Positions 1 through 11,786 of a DNA stretch of 64,000 nucleotides are shown here, one piece after another. The stretch spans positions 41,863-105,862 of the forward strand of contig DAOUBK010000046.1 of NCBI GenBank assembly GCA_034432635.1, in the 5' to 3' direction. How positions within the stretch are numbered: the stretch's first letter is position 1; each line of letters begins with the position of its first letter. The translations under genes and the position numbers were made by a program. Below the pieces are notes generated by a model. It was not told the origin of the DNA. It ran no database searches and saw only the letters and a list, made by a program, of their open reading frames with translations. This stretch comes from Roseiflexus sp034432635 (GTDB taxonomy: Bacteria; Chloroflexota; Chloroflexia; Chloroflexales; Roseiflexaceae).

Positions 1-1482
1 CTGGCAGGCGCGGCGACGCGGGTGGTGCGTCCTCCGCCGGAGTATGCCGTCCTCCCGGCATTTCACGACTCACACCAGCATCTGCTGAGTTATGTGCGCA
101 GCCGCACCCGCGTGCCGCTGTGGGATACGTTCAGCATTCCGGAGGTGCTGGAGCGCCTGCGCGCCGCTGCGGAACATCGCCCCGCCGGATCGTGGATTGT
201 TGCCGTCGGGCATGACCAGGGGCGACTGGCGGAGCGTCGCCATCCAACGCTGGCGGAACTCGATGCCGCCGTTCCCGGGCATCCGCTGCTGGTCTATCGC
301 GCCTGTAGCCACATGGCGCTGGCGAATTCGCTGGCGCTAGCGCACGCCGGAGTGACACCACTGACCCCCGACCCTCCCGGAGGGCGTATCGAGCGTGATG
401 TCGATGGTCATCTGACTGGTGCTTTGCTGGAAGCGGCAATGTCGCTGGTGTCTAGCGCAGTCGAAGCGCCCGTTATCGACTGGCAGAGTGGGCTGCGTGA
501 TGCAGCCCGCGAGTATCACCGGCGTGGCATCGTCGCTATTGGCGAGGCGGCGCTGGGGCACGTCAATGGGATGCGCGACCTGGAGATCGCCGCTGATGCG
601 ATCCGTGGCGGCGGGATCGGTTTACGGATGTATGTGCTGGCGTATGGCGCAATTGCCGGGCACGTGCTGGAGACTGCCGAAGCGGGTGCATGGCGCGCGG
701 TGTGGCGTGACGATGAATGGTTGCGCTTCGGCGCGATCAAGTATTTTGCGGATGGAACGCTCGGTGGCGGCACGGCGTGGCTGACCAGGGGGTACGGCGA
801 TGAACCGGACAACTGCGGTTTTCCGCTGATGTCGCCGGAAGAACTCGATGCACTGGTGCTCCGCGCGCACCGCGCCGGGTTTCAGGTGGCGATCCATGCC
901 ATCGGCGACGCAGCAGTAACAATGGTGCTCGACGCATATGAGCGTGCACTGACCGTGCTGCCCCGTTCGGATCATCGCCACCGCATCGAACATGTCGAGG
1001 TTATCCACCCCGGTCTGCCGGAACGATTTGCACGTCTGGGGGTCGTTGCTGCCGTGCAATCCTGCTTTACCTTCTGGGAAGAGGGGGACGTAACGCGACT
1101 GGGAGCGGAACTGGCGCCCTGGGGGCATGCCTGGGGTGCGTTACAGCGCGCCGGTGTTGTGCTGGCAAACGGTTCAGACAACCCGGTGTTGCCGGATTTT
1201 GCGCCATTGCAGGGGATCGCGGCGGCGGTGACGCGCACGGCGCACAATGGTCGCCGTATTGCCCCACATCAGGCAATCGGTTTGATGGATGCAATCCGTA
1301 GTTACACATGGGGCAGCGCGTATGCTGCATTCGCCGAACGCGAGCAGGGGGCGCTGGCGCCGGACAGGTACGCCGATATTGTCGTCCTTGGCGAGAGTCT
1401 GCTGGATGTCGAACCGGAACGCATTGCGCATGTTCCGGTTGTGATGACCATAGCCGGCGGGAAGATTGTGTATGAGCAATAG
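1..1482 (+). CDS. Amidohydrolase family 3 (YtcJ-like), 5' end outside the window
   Basis: Metal-dependent amidohydrolase of the YtcJ type, predicted to hydrolyse an amide or related bond; the substrate cannot be told from sequence. The frame is open from base 1 without a convincing start. A GTG at 22 is possible, but the residues before it look like the usual lead-in to the metal-binding strand, so I treat the gene as truncated. Visible family motifs are the HDSHQHL metal site near the beginning, FADGTLGGGTAWL in the middle, AIHAIGDAAV, HRIEHVEVI and NGSDNP near the end. About 490 residues are present, compared with roughly 530 for the family, so only some 40 residues are missing. The next gene begins 16 bases downstream, which suggests cotranscription. 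Confident on family, not on substrate. Confidence 0.85.
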   Translation: MAGAATRVVRPPPEYAVLPAFHDSHQHLLSYVRSRTRVPLWDTFSIPEVLERLRAAAEHRPAGSWIVAVGHDQGRLAERRHPTLAELDAAVPGHPLLVYRACSHMALANSLALAHAGVTPLTPDPPGGRIERDVDGHLTGALLEAAMSLVSSAVEAPVIDWQSGLRDAAREYHRRGIVAIGEAALGHVNGMRDLEIAADAIRGGGIGLRMYVLAYGAIAGHVLETAEAGAWRAVWRDDEWLRFGAIKYFADGTLGGGTAWLTRGYGDEPDNCGFPLMSPEELDALVLRAHRAGFQVAIHAIGDAAVTMVLDAYERALTVLPRSDHRHRIEHVEVIHPGLPERFARLGVVAAVQSCFTFWEEGDVTRLGAELAPWGHAWGALQRAGVVLANGSDNPVLPDFAPLQGIAAAVTRTAHNGRRIAPHQAIGLMDAIRSYTWGSAYAAFAEREQGALAPDRYADIVVLGESLLDVEPERIAHVPVVMTIAGGKIVYEQ

Positions 1483-1498
1483 CATATGTGAGTAAACG

Positions 1499-4099
<2,601 letters not shown>

Positions 4100-4149
4100 A
4101 GGTAGGTAAAGGCATTGCCTTCGCCTGATCATCAGGAATATGGACAACG

Positions 4150-5238
4150 CTATCTACCGTTTCGCAGGGGTTTCAACGCCGCCTGTAAGGTCGCCGCAGT
4201 GCGCAGTCCTGCCATCGAAGCGCCAAGACCGACAAGCGTTTGCGCAACTTCAGGGCGAATCCCGGCAAGAATGGTTTCGGCGCCCATCAGACGAGCCGCC
4301 TCTGCCACCTGCACCAGCGCAGCAGCAACCTGACTGTCGATGACCGCGGCGCCGGTAATATCGATAATCAGGGTGCGGGCACGGGCCTGCTCAATGGCTT
4401 GCAGCGCCGAGTTGAGCAGGTGATACACCCGATCACTGTCGATATTGCCGATCAGCGGGATAATGAGCGTGTCGTCGGTAACAGGAATGACCGGTACAGC
4501 TAGTTCCGCGATGATCCGGTTCAGGTGCTGCTGTGCTTTGAGACTCTCCTCCATCTGGAGAACAGCCGCGCGCTGCTCATCGGCGAGGCGGCGCAACTCC
4601 GCCGTTCGTTCTTCGACCCGCTCCTCCAGCGTTGCATTGGCAATAGCGAGTTGTCGGTTCGCCTCTTCGGCGTGCTGACGGGCATTATCCGCCGCTGCCA
4701 GCGCCGCCGAAAGGCTCTGCGATCCGATAAAAGCAATAAATGCGCTGACGATCAGGAGCACCGTCAGATGCGCAGCTGCCAGGTTGAGCGTGGATGCTGT
4801 GCGAACTTCAGGAGAGACCAGCGATACAACACTGGCAAGCACCGCAAGGCAGAGACCGAGCACGACCCAGATCTGGCGTGGCGGGAGGAGCACGCTGGCA
4901 AGTAACACACTGACAATGAGGTAGAATGTATTGAACGTTGATGAAGGATTGAGCACGACGCCGCTGGTTGCACCGATCACGCTGACAACAATCAGCATGT
5001 ACGCGCCAACACTGACGAACCCCTTGCGTCCCAGCACTCCCGCCACAGTAAACACCAGGATGGCAAGCCCCAGATTGACAAACCGCCCGATGGACGGTTG
5101 CATCAGGGTCAATCCCAATCCAACACTCAGCAAAAGCGCTACGACGCCAAAACAGATAGTGACCAGAATACGTCCGCGCCGTCGTTTGTCAGGGGAGTGG
5201 GCATCGACGTGCGTGAGGGCGGCGATCAGGCGTCTCAT
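4150..5238 (-). CDS. Membrane-anchored RsbR-like STAS regulator, 362 aa
   Basis: Likely signalling protein related to RsbR-type anti-sigma-factor antagonists. The N-terminal half (about 25-185) has six or seven hydrophobic segments. A charged coiled coil follows (about 190-250, with EERVEERTAELRRL) and leads into a STAS domain (about 255-360). The STAS domain keeps DITGAAVIDSQVA and AGIRPEVAQTLV, the segments that hold the phosphorylatable Ser/Thr residues in the RsbR family. I start at the ATG at 5238 because GGAGAG lies just upstream. The open frame runs further 5' but would overlap the divergent LUD gene and adds no recognisable domain. A second protein with the same STAS domain but a different sensor half is at 55444-56517. 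No RsbS or RsbT partner is nearby. Confidence 0.8.
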   Translation of the reverse strand: MRRLIAALTHVDAHSPDKRRRGRILVTICFGVVALLLSVGLGLTLMQPSIGRFVNLGLAILVFTVAGVLGRKGFVSVGAYMLIVVSVIGATSGVVLNPSSTFNTFYLIVSVLLASVLLPPRQIWVVLGLCLAVLASVVSLVSPEVRTASTLNLAAAHLTVLLIVSAFIAFIGSQSLSAALAAADNARQHAEEANRQLAIANATLEERVEERTAELRRLADEQRAAVLQMEESLKAQQHLNRIIAELAVPVIPVTDDTLIIPLIGNIDSDRVYHLLNSALQAIEQARARTLIIDITGAAVIDSQVAAALVQVAEAARLMGAETILAGIRPEVAQTLVGLGASMAGLRTAATLQAALKPLRNGR

Positions 5239-5285
5239 AGCAGGACTCTCCGGCGATGGCGTGAATTCCTCCTCGATTGAGTTGC

Positions 5286-5340
5286 ATTCTATCACGCAAC
5301 TTCCGGGATTGCTATTACGAAACCTGATCTGTTCTATAAT
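5286..5340. promoter_or_regulatory. Divergent promoter region between the STAS and LUD genes
   Basis: On the minus strand TGaTAGAAT (5294-5286) is an extended -10 box about 40 bases before the STAS start. On the plus strand a perfect TATAAT (5335-5340) lies 48 bases before the LUD gene start, without a clear -35. Assigned by pattern only. Confidence 0.45.
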
Positions 5341-5388
5341 AGTATTGCACACAATGTGCTTCCTTAAATAGCAATAGCGAGCGCAGAT

Positions 5389-6093
5389 ATGAACAACAGC
5401 CGTGAACGCATCATCGAGCGCATCCGCGCCGGGTTGCGCACCACCCGCCCGTTCCTGGAGAATGAGTCGGCGCGTGCATCGCACACGCCGCCCCCCTTCG
5501 TTCATCCTGTCACCCACGACGACCTGGCGCAGCAGTTCGCCGCCGAACTGACGAAACTCCAGGCATACCCGCATTTCTGCACCAACGACGAAGCGGCGCT
5601 GGAAGTTATCGCCGATATACTTCAGCAGCACGAGGCGCGGGAAGTGATAACGTGGGATTTCGATCACATCGCTCTTCCCGGTCTTGCGGCTCTATTGCAG
5701 CAGCGCGGGGTGACTCGTCTCGACGGGCAGGTTGCAGGTGCGCCAGATCAGCGCGTGGCGTTATTGCAGGCACACGAGCGCGCGCCGGTATGTATCTCCG
5801 GGGTCGATGCAGCGGTCGCCGAGAGCGCCACCCTGGTCATTCACAGTGGCGCCGGGCGACCACGGATGGCATCACTCCTCGCGCCGGTGTTTATCGCCGT
5901 TGTGCGTCGAGAGCAGTTTGTGCGCGGGTTGGGTGAGGCGATTGAACGCATCAAACAGACGTATGGCGATGTGCTCGCCGACGCCAGCGCATTGACTCTG
6001 ATCACCGGTCCGAGTCGCACCGCTGATATCGAACTGACCCTTACGCTGGGTGTGCACGGACCGCGTGAGGTTCACGTGGTCATGATCGGGTGA
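5389..6093 (+). CDS. LUD domain protein (LutC/YkgG-like), 234 aa
   Basis: Member of the LutC/YkgG (LUD) family, whose best-known member is one of three LutABC proteins needed for L-lactate oxidation to pyruvate. The C-terminal two thirds carry the family pattern: SGVDAAVAESATLV, then GRPRMASLLAPVFIAVV, then ITGPSRTADIE and GVHGPREVHVVMIG at the very end. The first 60 residues are variable, as is usual. Neither LutA nor LutB is adjacent: the gene stands alone behind its own TATAAT, so the lactate role is an inference from the family. The partner genes may be elsewhere, or the protein may have another redox role. Confidence 0.82.
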   Translation: MNNSRERIIERIRAGLRTTRPFLENESARASHTPPPFVHPVTHDDLAQQFAAELTKLQAYPHFCTNDEAALEVIADILQQHEAREVITWDFDHIALPGLAALLQQRGVTRLDGQVAGAPDQRVALLQAHERAPVCISGVDAAVAESATLVIHSGAGRPRMASLLAPVFIAVVRREQFVRGLGEAIERIKQTYGDVLADASALTLITGPSRTADIELTLTLGVHGPREVHVVMIG

Positions 6094-6140
6094 TCAGAGC
6101 GTGCCGCGTGCTGCACCGGCGACGCCGGGGTGGGCGACGC

Positions 6141-6425
6141 TCAGACTTCAACTTTCACAGCGCGCCAGAAGGCGATATATCCCGCAATCCGGCGCGCGCC
6201 CTCTTTCGGTTCCGGGTAGTACCACGCAGCATCGCGGTTCACAGCATCGTTGACAACCACATCGTAGTAACTTGCAACCCCTTTCCAGCCACATACCGTA
6301 TGTGTGGCGCTGTCGCGCAGATATTCGCGCTTGACCGAATCCGGTGGGAAGTAGTGATTTCCCTCGACAACGATAGTCGCATCACTTTCTGCGATGACGA
6401 CGCCATTCCAGATAGCGCGAGCCAT
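6141..6425 (-). CDS. DUF427 domain protein, 94 aa
   Basis: Small cytoplasmic protein of the DUF427 family, whose function is not established. The family signature is clear: MARAIWNGVVIAES at the start, GNHYFPPDSV, then HTVCGWKGVASYYDVVV and AAWYYPEPKEGARRIAGYIAFW. The length matches the usual 90-95 residues. The start at 6425 is supported by a perfect AGGAGG Shine-Dalgarno sequence; the open frame further upstream has no such site. The gene converges with the LUD gene. A GC-rich palindrome at 6116-6128 (CCGGC, three bases, GCCGG) in the gap may help stop transcription, though no T run follows. Confidence 0.85.
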   Translation of the reverse strand: MARAIWNGVVIAESDATIVVEGNHYFPPDSVKREYLRDSATHTVCGWKGVASYYDVVVNDAVNRDAAWYYPEPKEGARRIAGYIAFWRAVKVEV

Positions 6426-6464
6426 AGAGCGTACCTCCTGGTCAGGTTCTGCACCAATTTTGCA

Positions 6465-6473
6465 TGCTATAAT
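6465..6473 (+). promoter_or_regulatory. Extended -10 promoter of the PP2C-like gene
   Basis: TGcTATAAT matches the extended -10 consensus exactly. Transcription would begin near 6480, about 25 bases before the ATG at 6505. An AAAGAAGAG stretch between them can serve as ribosome binding site. No good -35 is visible, as expected for an extended -10 promoter. Confidence 0.6.
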
Positions 6474-6504
6474 GCGGTACGGATTGGAGCAAAGAAGAGA
6501 TCTC

Positions 6505-9105
6505 ATGCCCGGGAACGTCACACGGTTCAGTTCGTTCGGACTGGTGAGCGGTATTCCGCAGTCAGGGAGCGACCTGACACTCACAGCCGCGCCGTCCAAC
6601 CCCCTTGCTCCTGAAGCGCGCAAAGGGCAACTGCATATCGTGGTCGAATCTGATCAGGATGTGTCACGCGGGCGCGACGCCTGCCTGCTCGTCATGCGCA
6701 CGATTCGCAGGGTGTTTTACGACGATCCATCGTTTTCTGTGACTTCTTCGCTGCGCAAAGCGATCCTGGCTGCCAATCGCGTGCTGTACCAGCAGAATTT
6801 CAATGCACCGCCGCCAAAACGCGCCGTCGTGGGTCTGACGTGTGCCGTGATCAAGGATCGTGACCTGTTCATTGCTCAGGTTGCCCCTGCACAGGCGTAT
6901 GTTATGGCGGAAGGGCGGTTGCGCGCCCTGCCGGCAAATGCCGCCTGGGGCGGAACAGCAACCCTGTTTCGTTCACGCGCGCTTGGCGCTAGCCTCACCA
7001 TCGAGCCTGACCTGTACCGCGCCGTTTTGCGTCCCGGCGATGGGGTTATTATCTGTACCAGTAATCTGTCCGACCTCTTCTCGCGCGAAGAAGTCACCCG
7101 CCTGCTACGGTCGTCCGAGCCGGAGGATGTGGTGGCTGCGATCACGGCGCTGTGCCGCCATCATCAGGTTGCTGATGCGCATGGCATTATTGCCATGACC
7201 TTCGCACGGCTGAGTCCTGCGGCTCAGGCATCGCCATTCAGCGCAGCCAGTGTCAACGAACGGACAAAACTGGCGCTCAGTGGGATAGCAGCCTCTCTTG
7301 CACGCGCTAGCGCCGATCTGATCTGGCTGGTGCGCGGTCCGGCGGAGCGTGAAGCGCGCAAGCGACGGGAAATCGCCCGTGCTCGCCTGGCAGAAGAAGA
7401 GGCGCGCCTGGAGCGTCCATACGAAGAACCGCCATACTCGCCCGATCCGCCGCCGGTTCCACGACCACTCAAGCTGGATGAGTCGCCACACCCGGATACG
7501 AACCATCGCTCCGCGCCGGTAACCAGTCGTCCGTCCCGGCAAACGCCGATGACTCCCAGCGCGCTGCTGGGAGAAGTGTCGTTTCGTGATACGCCGGCGC
7601 CAGAACGCGTGCTTGATTTGGGAGATGTTCCAGTAGAAATCACATTTGCGCAGCGACAAGGGATGGGAAGGACAGGACGACCGTCGCTATCTTCAGGTGC
7701 ATTTGAGCAACTGGCAAGCCCATTCACGCGCATCAGCGATGCGATTGTCCGGCGTTTGCGTCCGCGCCCTTCTGCGCCACCACGCGCGTTGCCGCGTCAG
7801 CACCGTCCTGCCGGTCTCAGTTACCGGCGGCAGAACCCGCCTTTTCCATGGACGCTCTTGCTGCTGCTGGTCTCACTAATCAGCCTGCTCATTCTGTACG
7901 GCATGACTCTGAGCCGAGAGAATGCGCTACGCGAAGCGGATAACGCGCTGACCGCGGCAGAACAGTCGGTCGCTGCGATTCGTGAAGCACCCGATGAAGT
8001 AGCCGCACAGGAACGCCTGATTGCAGCCGAAGAAGTGCTGGCTGCGCTGCGCAGCTCGGAAATTATCACAGCAACGACGGCAAATCGCCAGCGCTACGAT
8101 GAGTTGATGCGCGAGTATGTCAGGGCGCTGGCAGCTGTGCAAAAACAGACTTATTTCAAGGATTTGACCGAAGTCACGCGCCATCCGTTGCCAGGTGGAC
8201 TGTTCGATACGGTGGTCGTGCCGCCGCCACCCCGCACGGTGACCGATACTGAATCGTTTGGCGCCATTTATCTGCTCGACACGAATGCGGGCGTTCTGTA
8301 CCGGGCGCCGCGTACCGGCGGCGTGGCGCAGCCATTCCTCCGCCCTGAAGATACCATTGGTCCGCTGAGTGTCGGACGTGTGCGCGCTACAGCCTGGCGC
8401 ATCGATAACATCGTTGCTGTGGCGCAGAGTGGCGAGAACGGCCCGTTCACCTTCTATTTCCGCAGTGGCAACGAATGGAGATACAGCATTCTGACAGGAA
8501 GCGAGGAATGGGGGCGCGTCGGTGCGCGTTTTCGCGCGGTCAACTACGAAGGGAACCTGTACGTCCTTGGCGCTTCGCGCAACAATGTTCTGCGCTACCT
8601 GAGCGGCGAGTATGGCGCCTTTCCCCTTCCGTGGATCCAGAATGATGGCGGGCGCGAGGTAGAGAGCGCTACCGATCTGGCGGTCGATGGCAAGATCAAT
8701 CTTCTGCTGCCGGATGGTCGCGTGTTGATCTTTGCAACCAACAGTACCGGAGAGCGCGCATTTGAGCGAGAAATCCCGGTTCCTCAGATCCGCCCGCCGC
8801 TGGTAACCGCAACCCGCTTTTTTGTCACCGGTCCGCCGGACAGCGGCTCGATCTTTCTGGTCGATAGTTTCAATGGGCGCATCATTCAGATCGACAAGCA
8901 GACCGGCGAGTTCATTCAGCAGATTAGCGCTCCGCCCGATGGTTCGCTTGCGCTCGATCAGTTGGTCAGCATCTTTATCGATGAAAGCGGCAGTCGTCCG
9001 GTGATCTACATGGTCAACGGCGGTCAGATCCTGCGCGGATCGCTGCCCGATCGACCACGCCCCTTCCGAGAATCGGCATCGCCAACGCCGACTGTTGAAC
9101 CGTAA
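6505..9105 (+). CDS. PP2C-like domain, transmembrane and beta-propeller-like protein, 866 aa
   Basis: Three-part protein without a described function. Residues about 35-235 resemble a PP2C-type phosphatase fold (SRGRDACLLVMRTIRRVFYDD, then LFIAQVAPAQAYV, then LRPGDGVIICTSNLSDLF). The acidic metal-binding residues of active PP2C enzymes are not obvious, so activity is doubtful. A proline-rich linker follows, then one membrane segment at about 445-470 (WTLLLLLVSLISLLILYGM) and a short coiled coil (about 470-540). The remaining 320 residues look like a repetitive beta-propeller or NHL-like domain, probably outside the membrane. The ATG at 6505 is preferred because it follows the extended -10 at 6465; the frame is open further upstream. 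The zwf gene follows after 21 bases. Confidence 0.7.
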   Translation: MPGNVTRFSSFGLVSGIPQSGSDLTLTAAPSNPLAPEARKGQLHIVVESDQDVSRGRDACLLVMRTIRRVFYDDPSFSVTSSLRKAILAANRVLYQQNFNAPPPKRAVVGLTCAVIKDRDLFIAQVAPAQAYVMAEGRLRALPANAAWGGTATLFRSRALGASLTIEPDLYRAVLRPGDGVIICTSNLSDLFSREEVTRLLRSSEPEDVVAAITALCRHHQVADAHGIIAMTFARLSPAAQASPFSAASVNERTKLALSGIAASLARASADLIWLVRGPAEREARKRREIARARLAEEEARLERPYEEPPYSPDPPPVPRPLKLDESPHPDTNHRSAPVTSRPSRQTPMTPSALLGEVSFRDTPAPERVLDLGDVPVEITFAQRQGMGRTGRPSLSSGAFEQLASPFTRISDAIVRRLRPRPSAPPRALPRQHRPAGLSYRRQNPPFPWTLLLLLVSLISLLILYGMTLSRENALREADNALTAAEQSVAAIREAPDEVAAQERLIAAEEVLAALRSSEIITATTANRQRYDELMREYVRALAAVQKQTYFKDLTEVTRHPLPGGLFDTVVVPPPPRTVTDTESFGAIYLLDTNAGVLYRAPRTGGVAQPFLRPEDTIGPLSVGRVRATAWRIDNIVAVAQSGENGPFTFYFRSGNEWRYSILTGSEEWGRVGARFRAVNYEGNLYVLGASRNNVLRYLSGEYGAFPLPWIQNDGGREVESATDLAVDGKINLLLPDGRVLIFATNSTGERAFEREIPVPQIRPPLVTATRFFVTGPPDSGSIFLVDSFNGRIIQIDKQTGEFIQQISAPPDGSLALDQLVSIFIDESGSRPVIYMVNGGQILRGSLPDRPRPFRESASPTPTVEP

Positions 9106-9126
9106 ACATAGCACAGGAACGAAAGG

Positions 9127-10668
9127 ATGAACACACCTGCACCCATCGTCAATCCGTTGCGTTCGGGCATGCGGATGCAACGCACGCCACCGCCGTGCAC
9201 AGTGGTCATCTTTGGCGCGACGGGCGATCTGACACATCGAAAACTCATTCCGGCACTCTATCAACTGCAGCGAGAACGGTTGCTTCCGCCGGGATTCAGC
9301 GTCGTAGGGTTTGCCCGGCGTGATTGGAGCGATGACTATTTTCGCGAGTCACTGTTGCAAAGTGCGCGCCAGCACGCGCGCACCGGTATCGATGATGCGT
9401 TGTGGCGGGGTTTCGCTGCCGGTTGTTTCTACATTCGATCGGCGTTCGATGACCCACAGGGATATATTGCGCTTGCCAGTCGTCTCGACCAGCTCGATGC
9501 TACGCGGGGCACAGGTGGCAACCGCCTCTTCTACCTGGCGACGCCACCTGAGTCGTATGCCGAAATTGTGCAGCGATTGGGCGAAGCCGGTCTGAACCGG
9601 TCGCCAAATGGCGGATGGACCCGTATCATCATCGAGAAGCCGTTTGGTTCGGACCTGGAAAGCGCAAAAGCGCTCGATCGTGTGGTGCATCAGGTGTTCG
9701 AGGAACAGCAGATCTATCGGATCGATCACTATCTGGGCAAGGAAACCGTTCAAAATATCCTGGTGTTTCGCTTTGCCAACGGTATTTTCGAGCCGCTCTG
9801 GAATCGCCGCTACGTCGATCATGTGCAGATCACCGTTGCCGAAAGCGTTGGCGTCGAAGGACGCGGCGGTTACTACGACCGTACCGGTGCCCTGCGCGAT
9901 ATGGTGCAGAACCATTTGTTGCAACTCCTCTCGTTGACCGCGATGGAGCCACCGGTGGGGTACCGCGCCGATGCAGTGCGGGATGAGAAAGTCAAGGTGT
10001 TGCGCGCAGTTCGCCCCATTGAGCCAACCGGGGTCAAGCAGGCGACTGTACGCGGTCAGTATGGCGCCGGAGCGGTTGGCGGCGTGCCTGTGCTGGGGTA
10101 TCGTGAAGAGCCGGGGGTAGCGCCCGATTCGCATACCGAGACTTTTGTGGCGCTGCAGTTGTACATCGAGAGCTGGCGCTGGGCAGGGGTGCCGTTCTTT
10201 TTGCGCACCGGTAAAAGGTTGCCCAAACGTGTCAGCGAGATTGCCATCCAGTTCAAAATGGCGCCGCTCATGCTGTTCGAAAATGGTCCTCTGAGTGGTA
10301 TCGAGCCGAATGTACTGGCGATCAACATCCAGCCAGACGAGGGGATCTCGCTACGCTTCGACTCCAAAGTCCCTGGTCAGTCAAATATCATTCGTCCGGT
10401 CATGATGGATTTTCGCTACAATGCAGCATTTGGCGTCGAGTCTCCCGAAGCGTATGAACGGTTACTGCTGGATGCACTGCTGGGCGACTCGACCCTGTTC
10501 ATTCGGAGCGACGAGGTCGAGGTGATGTGGTCACTGCTCGATCCGGTGCTCGAAGGGTGGGCAGCAGCGCCGCCGCTGGCGTTCCCTAACTACAGTGCAG
10601 GGAGCTGGGGACCTGCGTGTGCCGATGATCTGATTGCGTCCGTCGGGGCGAAATGGAGGCGATTGTGA
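9127..10668 (+). CDS. zwf: Glucose-6-phosphate 1-dehydrogenase, 513 aa
   Basis: Oxidises glucose 6-phosphate to 6-phosphogluconolactone with NADP, the entry step of the oxidative pentose phosphate pathway. The nucleotide-binding loop FGATGDLTHRKLIPALY is near residue 30. The active-site motif RIDHYLGKETVQN is near residue 200, followed by the family stretches FANGIFEPLWNRRYVDHVQITVAE, split by no gaps, and LRTGKRLPKR. The length is normal for the family. The start ATG follows a GAAAGG site. The next gene, opcA, overlaps the stop, so enzyme and assembly factor should be translated together. Confidence 0.96.
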   Translation: MNTPAPIVNPLRSGMRMQRTPPPCTVVIFGATGDLTHRKLIPALYQLQRERLLPPGFSVVGFARRDWSDDYFRESLLQSARQHARTGIDDALWRGFAAGCFYIRSAFDDPQGYIALASRLDQLDATRGTGGNRLFYLATPPESYAEIVQRLGEAGLNRSPNGGWTRIIIEKPFGSDLESAKALDRVVHQVFEEQQIYRIDHYLGKETVQNILVFRFANGIFEPLWNRRYVDHVQITVAESVGVEGRGGYYDRTGALRDMVQNHLLQLLSLTAMEPPVGYRADAVRDEKVKVLRAVRPIEPTGVKQATVRGQYGAGAVGGVPVLGYREEPGVAPDSHTETFVALQLYIESWRWAGVPFFLRTGKRLPKRVSEIAIQFKMAPLMLFENGPLSGIEPNVLAINIQPDEGISLRFDSKVPGQSNIIRPVMMDFRYNAAFGVESPEAYERLLLDALLGDSTLFIRSDEVEVMWSLLDPVLEGWAAAPPLAFPNYSAGSWGPACADDLIASVGAKWRRL

Positions 10669-11786
10669 CCGATATGTTCACCACACCCTCGACGCGACTG
10701 ATACAGGTCGATGCTAGCGCCATCGAGCGTGAACTGTCGCGCCTCTGGAGTGCTGCAACGGAGGCGAGCCAGGCAGGCGGCGTCGCACTCATGCGCGCGT
10801 GTGTCTTCAATCTGGTTGTCCTGACCAATACCGCGAAGGTTGCACCGGTCACCAATATCATTGCACGACTGACGGCGCTGCGACCGCATCGGGCTATCGT
10901 AGCAGCGCTCGATAGCGACGAGGGCGCCACTGCGCCGCAACCGCGACTGGAGGCCTGGGTGCAGGCGCACTGCTCGCTTGCGCTACCGGGTCGTCCACAG
11001 GTATGTGGCGAGCAGATCACCGTCGTTGCGCCACGCGCCGCCGGTCCGTACATTCCGGGGATCGTCCTCTCACTGCTGGAACCGGATGTACCGGTAATCC
11101 TGTGGTGGACGCTCGACCATCTCCCCGACAGTATGTTGCTGGCGAATCTGCAATCTGTGGCAGATCGCCTGATCCTGGATACGGCGCGGATGCTGGGGGG
11201 AGTGGAGGCGCTGCACGCAGTGCGGGGGTTGATCGATGCAGGACTGGCGGTGAGCGATTTTGTGTGGGGACGTTTGACCCCCTGGCGGGAGCAGATTGCG
11301 CAACTGTTCGATGCGCCGCCCGCACGCCGGCGTTTGCAGTCGATTGAGCGCGTCACAATTTCGCACGTCCCACACGGAGCGACTGCCGCTCTGTTGCTTG
11401 CCGGCTGGATGGCTGCTCGTCTCGACTGGCGCCTGTTCACAGTACACAGTACCGGCGCTGTGCTGTCACGACCCGATGGCGGCTCGGTGCTGATCGAGCG
11501 GGTAGAAGTCGCAACCGAAACTGCCGAAGATCTGGTATCGGCGACGCTGGATGCACCTGACGCCCGGTTTACCGTCACCCGCAGTACAACCGGGGATCAC
11601 CTGGCAGCGTGCACCATCATCGATGACCTGATGCCGGTTGAGCGTGCCGTGCATTTACCGGTGCTCGATGCAGCAGCCCTGATTGCCGACGAACTGCGTC
11701 TGACGCGCCACGACCCAATCTACGAGTCGGCGCTGCGTCAGGCGCTCGACCTGGTAAAACAGCAGCCTACACCAGCGCCTGAATGA
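10665..11786 (+). CDS. opcA: Glucose-6-phosphate dehydrogenase assembly protein OpcA, 373 aa
   Basis: OpcA-family protein, the allosteric activator or assembly factor of Zwf known from cyanobacteria and actinobacteria. Its position directly after zwf is the classical arrangement. Recognisable stretches are LVVLTNTAKVAPVTNIIARLTALRPHRAIV, read across residues 45-75, GEQITVVAPRAAGPYIPGIV and PDVPVILWWTLDHLPD. I choose the GTG at 10665: it overlaps the zwf stop as GTGA and has GGAGG five bases upstream. An ATG at 10653 would overlap zwf by 16 bases and put that Shine-Dalgarno inside the gene. The 3' end overlaps a convergent small gene by 20 bases. Confidence 0.88.
   Translation: MTDMFTTPSTRLIQVDASAIERELSRLWSAATEASQAGGVALMRACVFNLVVLTNTAKVAPVTNIIARLTALRPHRAIVAALDSDEGATAPQPRLEAWVQAHCSLALPGRPQVCGEQITVVAPRAAGPYIPGIVLSLLEPDVPVILWWTLDHLPDSMLLANLQSVADRLILDTARMLGGVEALHAVRGLIDAGLAVSDFVWGRLTPWREQIAQLFDAPPARRRLQSIERVTISHVPHGATAALLLAGWMAARLDWRLFTVHSTGAVLSRPDGGSVLIERVEVATETAEDLVSATLDAPDARFTVTRSTTGDHLAACTIIDDLMPVERAVHLPVLDAAALIADELRLTRHDPIYESALRQALDLVKQQPTPAPE

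Noticed and set aside
4100..4149. Terminator between the ABC permease and STAS genes
   Set aside because: The AAGGCATTGCCTT palindrome is short and has practically no loop; no T run follows.
7927..9264. Long open frame on the minus strand opposite the PP2C-like gene
   Set aside because: It mirrors a high-GC coding strand, its product shows no recognisable domain, and the plus-strand gene has a clear domain structure and promoter.
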